From Candidatus Fermentithermobacillaceae bacterium UBA3907 (GTDB lineage: Bacteria; Bacillota; Sulfobacillia; Fermentithermobacillales; Fermentithermobacillaceae): a stretch of 19,142 bases of DNA. This document shows positions 16,283-19,142 of this stretch, one piece after another (position 1 is the first letter of the stretch; every line of letters begins with the position of its first letter). Location: the NCBI GenBank assembly GCA_002391545.1, contig DGFF01000140.1:6836-25977 (forward strand). The letters are read 5' to 3'. The notes beneath the pieces were generated by a model. It was not told the DNA's origin and did not search any database. It worked only from the letters and a program-made list of their open reading frames with translations. The position numbers were made by a program, and so were the translations under genes.

Positions 16283-17578
16283 CTATACGAGGCCAATTCT
16301 TTTAAAGATGTAATCTACATTTGAAAGGGTATCTGTTACGTCAAAACACGATTCAAGTTCCTCAGAACTACACAACTTCAAAAACTCAGGATCTTTCGTC
16401 ACTCTTTCTTTGAACGTAGGCGGTCCTTCCCACGCGGCCATCGCATGAGATTGGACCTTTTCGTATGCCTCTTCTCGGGTCAGCCCTTTTGAAACTAGTT
16501 TCAAAAGCACCTCTTCGGAAAAAATCAAACCCCCTGTGAGGTTCAGATTAGCAAGCATCCTATCAGGATACACTTTTAACCCTTTGAGAATTCCCGTCAT
16601 GCGATTTAGCATGTAGTTCATGAGCGTTATAGAATCGGGTATTATTATGCGCTCTACTGATGAATTGGATATGTCCCTTTGATCCCACAAATTAATATTC
16701 TCTAGTGCCGCTAGGGCATAACTTCTCATGAGCCTAGACATGCCACATATCTGTTCTAGCCCCACGGGATTCTTTTTGTGGGGCATGGCAGAAGACCCTT
16801 TTTGCCCCGACACAAAAGGTTCCTCCACCTCTCTTATTTCAGTTCTCGCACAAGTCCTTAGGTCAGTTGCCATCTTCTCTAGAGTTCCTGCCACAATAGC
16901 TAGATTTGAAAGTGCAAAGGCATGTCTATCTCTTTGGATTATCTGGTTAGATATGGGGGCAAGCTCTAACCCTAGTTTTTCACAAACGTATTTCTCTACA
17001 AAAGGATCCACGTGGGCATACGTTCCCACAGCACCGGACATCTTGCCAACTGATATTTGGGAAATCGCATCTTGAATCCGCTGGCGGTTTCTTTTCATCT
17101 CTTCGTACCAAAGTGCAATTACAAGTCCGAAAGTTGTGGGTTCTGCATGCACTCCGTGAGTCCTGGCTACCATAGGTGTATCTTTGTATTCCAGGGACAT
17201 AGCACCCAAGACATCTAGCAGTTCGTCTATGTCATTTAAGACTATGCTTAGGGACTCTTTCATAAGTGAAGAAAGGGCTGTATCTACCACGTCATAGGAT
17301 GTGAGTCCGTAGTGGATATACTTCCCTTCTTCCCCAACTGTTTCTGCTACCTGGGTCACAAAAGCAATTACATCGTGACGCACTTCGGCCTCTATTTCCT
17401 GAATTCTTTCAGGGTCGACTTTGGCTCTTTGTCTGACTATTTGAGCAGTACCAGAAGGTACCTTACTTAGAATCTCCCACGCTTCAAGGGCAAGTATTTC
17501 AATTTCAAGCCATCGTTGGAACTTGTTCTCCTCGCTCCAAATGCGTGCCATCTCCGGTCTGGTATATCGGGCAATCAT
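16283..17578 (-). CDS. purB: Adenylosuccinate lyase
   Basis: PurB removes fumarate from SAICAR in the shared purine pathway and from adenylosuccinate on the way to AMP. The 431-residue protein has the usual bacterial length. It carries the fumarase/aspartase superfamily signature SSAMPHKKNP (catalytic Ser in the mobile loop), the THGVHAEPTTFG segment with the conserved histidines, and TSYDVVDT (93-100), the substrate-binding TSxD region. The C-terminus keeps the typical GLTREEAYEKVQ helix. ATG at 17578 has an AGGTGAGGA site directly upstream. The gene lies 55 bp after guaA and 47 bp before purL on the same strand, forming a purine cluster. Confidence 0.96.
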   Translation of the reverse strand: MIARYTRPEMARIWSEENKFQRWLEIEILALEAWEILSKVPSGTAQIVRQRAKVDPERIQEIEAEVRHDVIAFVTQVAETVGEEGKYIHYGLTSYDVVDTALSSLMKESLSIVLNDIDELLDVLGAMSLEYKDTPMVARTHGVHAEPTTFGLVIALWYEEMKRNRQRIQDAISQISVGKMSGAVGTYAHVDPFVEKYVCEKLGLELAPISNQIIQRDRHAFALSNLAIVAGTLEKMATDLRTCARTEIREVEEPFVSGQKGSSAMPHKKNPVGLEQICGMSRLMRSYALAALENINLWDQRDISNSSVERIIIPDSITLMNYMLNRMTGILKGLKVYPDRMLANLNLTGGLIFSEEVLLKLVSKGLTREEAYEKVQSHAMAAWEGPPTFKERVTKDPEFLKLCSSEELESCFDVTDTLSNVDYIFKRIGLV

Positions 17579-17633
17579 AGAAAATCCTCACCTTTCTGAA
17601 GCAAATACCCCCGTCCCCTTTGCTTCTTTTGCT

Positions 17634-18626
17634 TCATTCCCACTCGATGGTAGCCGGGGGTTTGGATGTTATGTCGTAAACTACCCTGTTTACTTGCTCT
17701 ACTTCGTCAATGATTTTGGTAGCTATAGAGTCTAACAAGTCGTAGGGGATGGGGGCCCACTGGGCTGTCATGGCATCTGATGAGATCACCGCTCTTATGC
17801 CAATCATGTAACCGTAGGTGCGACTTCCGTCTCGTACTCCCACAGTTTTCACATCGGGCAAAACGCAAAAACACTGCCATAACTTATCGTACCATCCTGC
17901 GTGTTTAATCTCCTGGTCAAGCACGTGCTGGGCCCTACGCACAATCTCTAATTTTTCACGAGTCACTTCTCCCAAGACTCGAACTGCTAACCCAGGACCA
18001 GGGAAAGCGTGCCTGAATAGAAGATCTTTCGGCACCCCTAGACACTCACCTACTATCTTCACTTCATCTTTGTACAAATCCCTTAAAGGCTCTACTAGTT
18101 CAAATTGGATGTCCTCAGGCAACCCACCTACGTTATGATGGGTCTTCACCAGGTGCCCGCTTTTTTCATCTCCCTGTCGTCCTGATTCGATTACATCAGG
18201 GTATATAGTTCCCTGAACCAAAAAGCTGACATCTTTATACTTTCTCGCTTCATCCTCGAAAACCCTGATAAATTCTTCGCCTATAATCTTTCTTTTTAAT
18301 TCAGGATCGGTTACACCTGAAAGTTTGCTTAGAAATCGGTCTTGGGCGTTAACTACCGAAACATCTATACCTAATTCTCGCAAGGGCTCCACAACCGACT
18401 CGACTTCTCTGTGGCGCAATAATCCATGGTCTACCATGATTGGGTGTAGCCTGTTTCCTATGGCCCTATGAACTAGTACTGCGGCTACAGTCGAGTCAAC
18501 GCCCCCTGAAACTCCGACTATCGCTGAGGAATCACCGATAATTTCCCTTATCTCGGAAATTGAAGATTCAATGAAACTATCTGCATCATCTTTTTGGGTT
18601 ATTCTTCTCCTGCCATCTGGCAACAT
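17634..18626 (-). CDS. guaA: GMP synthase, ATP-pyrophosphatase subunit only (no glutaminase domain)
   Basis: The ATP-pyrophosphatase half of GMP synthase, which adenylates XMP and replaces AMP with ammonia to give GMP. Evidence is the PP-loop SGGVDST (40-46), VDHGLLR, FPGPGLAVRVLGEVT in the XMP region, TYGYMIGIRAV and the terminal PPATIEWE. At 330 residues it lacks the roughly 190-residue N-terminal class I glutaminase found in most bacterial GuaA. The 91 bp upstream and the ABC-F gene before that hold no glutaminase remnant. This resembles the archaeal GuaAb arrangement, where a separate GuaAa supplies ammonia. The start ATG at 18626 has AGAGG 5 nt upstream; a GTG at 18632 and a TTG at 18623 are alternatives. 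It is the probable first gene of the purine group. Confidence 0.92.
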   Translation of the reverse strand: MLPDGRRRITQKDDADSFIESSISEIREIIGDSSAIVGVSGGVDSTVAAVLVHRAIGNRLHPIMVDHGLLRHREVESVVEPLRELGIDVSVVNAQDRFLSKLSGVTDPELKRKIIGEEFIRVFEDEARKYKDVSFLVQGTIYPDVIESGRQGDEKSGHLVKTHHNVGGLPEDIQFELVEPLRDLYKDEVKIVGECLGVPKDLLFRHAFPGPGLAVRVLGEVTREKLEIVRRAQHVLDQEIKHAGWYDKLWQCFCVLPDVKTVGVRDGSRTYGYMIGIRAVISSDAMTAQWAPIPYDLLDSIATKIIDEVEQVNRVVYDITSKPPATIEWE

Positions 18627-18671
18627 TGTCACCTCTCACAAAAAACTTCTTCTGCCTTCTGCTCCAAATAA

Positions 18672-18700
18672 AATCTATCACCGGGCGAAACTAGTAACAA
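18672..18700 (-). promoter_or_regulatory. Possible promoter for guaA-purB-purL
   Basis: On the minus strand, TTGTTA (18700-18695) and TAGATT (18677-18672) are separated by 17 nt, each matching four of six consensus bases. The first coding base of guaA is 46 nt further on. The 91-bp gap shows no purine riboswitch or other recognisable regulator site. Confidence 0.3.
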
Positions 18701-18717
18701 GACAAACTGCCCGAAAC

Positions 18718-19142
18718 TCAATCCTTTATTAGGGCTTGAAGTGCTTTCAGGGCTTCTTGGTACTCTTTTTCCAATGCAGCCTTTTCTACAGGATCCAGTG
18801 TTCCATACAGTTTAGATACAATTTCTGCAATCTTCAATCTAGCGGCCAGCTCCTGTGCTTTCAGATCTTCTCCTGTCCTATCGTACGTAGCCTTTTGCCC
18901 TTTATCATCAGTCTTATCCCGAGAAAGTCGCCAAGTCTGAAACTCTTGATAAGTCCCCTTGTAAGTTTCCAAAGTCCTGTCTTCAAGATACCATATGGAA
19001 GAAGAAAGTCTGTTTGCCAAGAAGCGATCATGGGTAGATACGATTACCGCCCCAGGAAATGAGTCTAGAGCCTCCTCGACTCCCTCCCTAGCTATCAAAT
19101 CCAAATGATTGGTAGGCTCGTCCAAAAGCAAAAGATCATACG
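18718..19142 (-). CDS. ABC-F family ATPase, C-terminal part (cut by the right window edge)
   Basis: Only the last 141 residues are inside the window; the reading frame stays open to the edge. LLLLDEPTNHLDL at the visible start is the Walker B/D-loop of the second ABC domain, with the ABC-F-specific EPTNHLD, followed by the H-loop VSTHDRFL. A charged C-terminal tail of about 70 residues (LAARLKIAEIVSKLYG to LQALIKD) looks helical, as in Uup/YdiF-type proteins. ABC-F proteins lack membrane domains and act on the ribosome in translation rescue or antibiotic protection; the subgroup cannot be set from this fragment. A link to the purine genes downstream (91 bp to guaA) is not evident, and the block may have a separate promoter. 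Confidence 0.88.
   Translation of the reverse strand, partial: YDLLLLDEPTNHLDLIAREGVEEALDSFPGAVIVSTHDRFLANRLSSSIWYLEDRTLETYKGTYQEFQTWRLSRDKTDDKGQKATYDRTGEDLKAQELAARLKIAEIVSKLYGTLDPVEKAALEKEYQEALKALQALIKD

Noticed and set aside
17598..17626. Inverted repeat GAAGCAAA/TTTGCTTC between guaA and purB
   Set aside because: The stem has only 8 AT-rich pairs with a 13-nt loop and no T-tract, inside a tightly spaced operon; it is too weak to call a terminator.
13902..18717. Possible purine riboswitch or PurR box in the gaps of the purine cluster
   Set aside because: All gaps are under 110 bp and show no conserved aptamer core or paired operator that I can recognise.
1..19142. tRNA, rRNA, CRISPR, insertion sequence or phage signals
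   Set aside because: No cloverleaf, rRNA segment, regularly spaced repeat, transposase or integrase was seen anywhere in the window.

Overview
The window is about 19 kb of densely packed bacterial DNA at medium GC. It holds twelve protein-coding genes, two of them cut by the window edges. I see no RNA genes, mobile elements or CRISPR arrays, and no gene-free stretch reaches 300 bases. Strong Shine-Dalgarno sites, several TTG and GTG starts, a two-domain Bacillus-type NagZ, the small (PurS/PurQ-dependent) form of PurL, a FapA/DUF342 protein and a Clostridia-like ABC exporter suggest an anaerobic Bacillota-like organism or a deep relative. I cannot fix the lineage from sequence alone.

Region 1 (1-4939, + strand) is a peptidoglycan-recycling operon: a beta-lactamase-fold AmiE-like hydrolase (left end missing), NagZ beta-N-acetylglucosaminidase and AnmK anhydro-MurNAc kinase, followed by a biotin-protein ligase without a DNA-binding domain. 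Together NagZ and AnmK would turn GlcNAc-anhydroMurNAc fragments into GlcNAc and MurNAc-6-phosphate. The AmiE-like enzyme probably trims the peptide or lactyl-amide side.

Region 2 (4976-7777, - strand) carries a DppA-type zinc D-aminopeptidase and a FapA/DUF342 polymer-binding protein. The convergent junction with birA has a 10-bp hairpin.

Region 3 (about 7957-10026, + strand) is a compact two-gene unit with its own promoter-like sequence and a strong hairpin at its end. It encodes a small beta-rich protein I do not recognise and a PLP-dependent fold-type-I enzyme whose cofactor motifs recall the SepSecS family. This is the least-described part of the window.

Region 4 (10042-19142, - strand, transcribed leftward) runs in transcription order: ABC-F ATPase C-terminus (cut by the right edge), a GMP synthase made only of the ATP-pyrophosphatase half, PurB, a divergent PurL, an ABC exporter ATPase and its permease, and an M20 amidohydrolase. 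The three purine genes cover parts of IMP, AMP and GMP synthesis. The exporter and amidohydrolase follow closely enough to be co-transcribed, though their functional link to purines is unclear.

The points most worth a second look are the SepSecS-like two-gene unit, the GMP synthase without its glutaminase, the apparently cytoplasmic NagZ beside AnmK, and the PurL with altered conserved segments.
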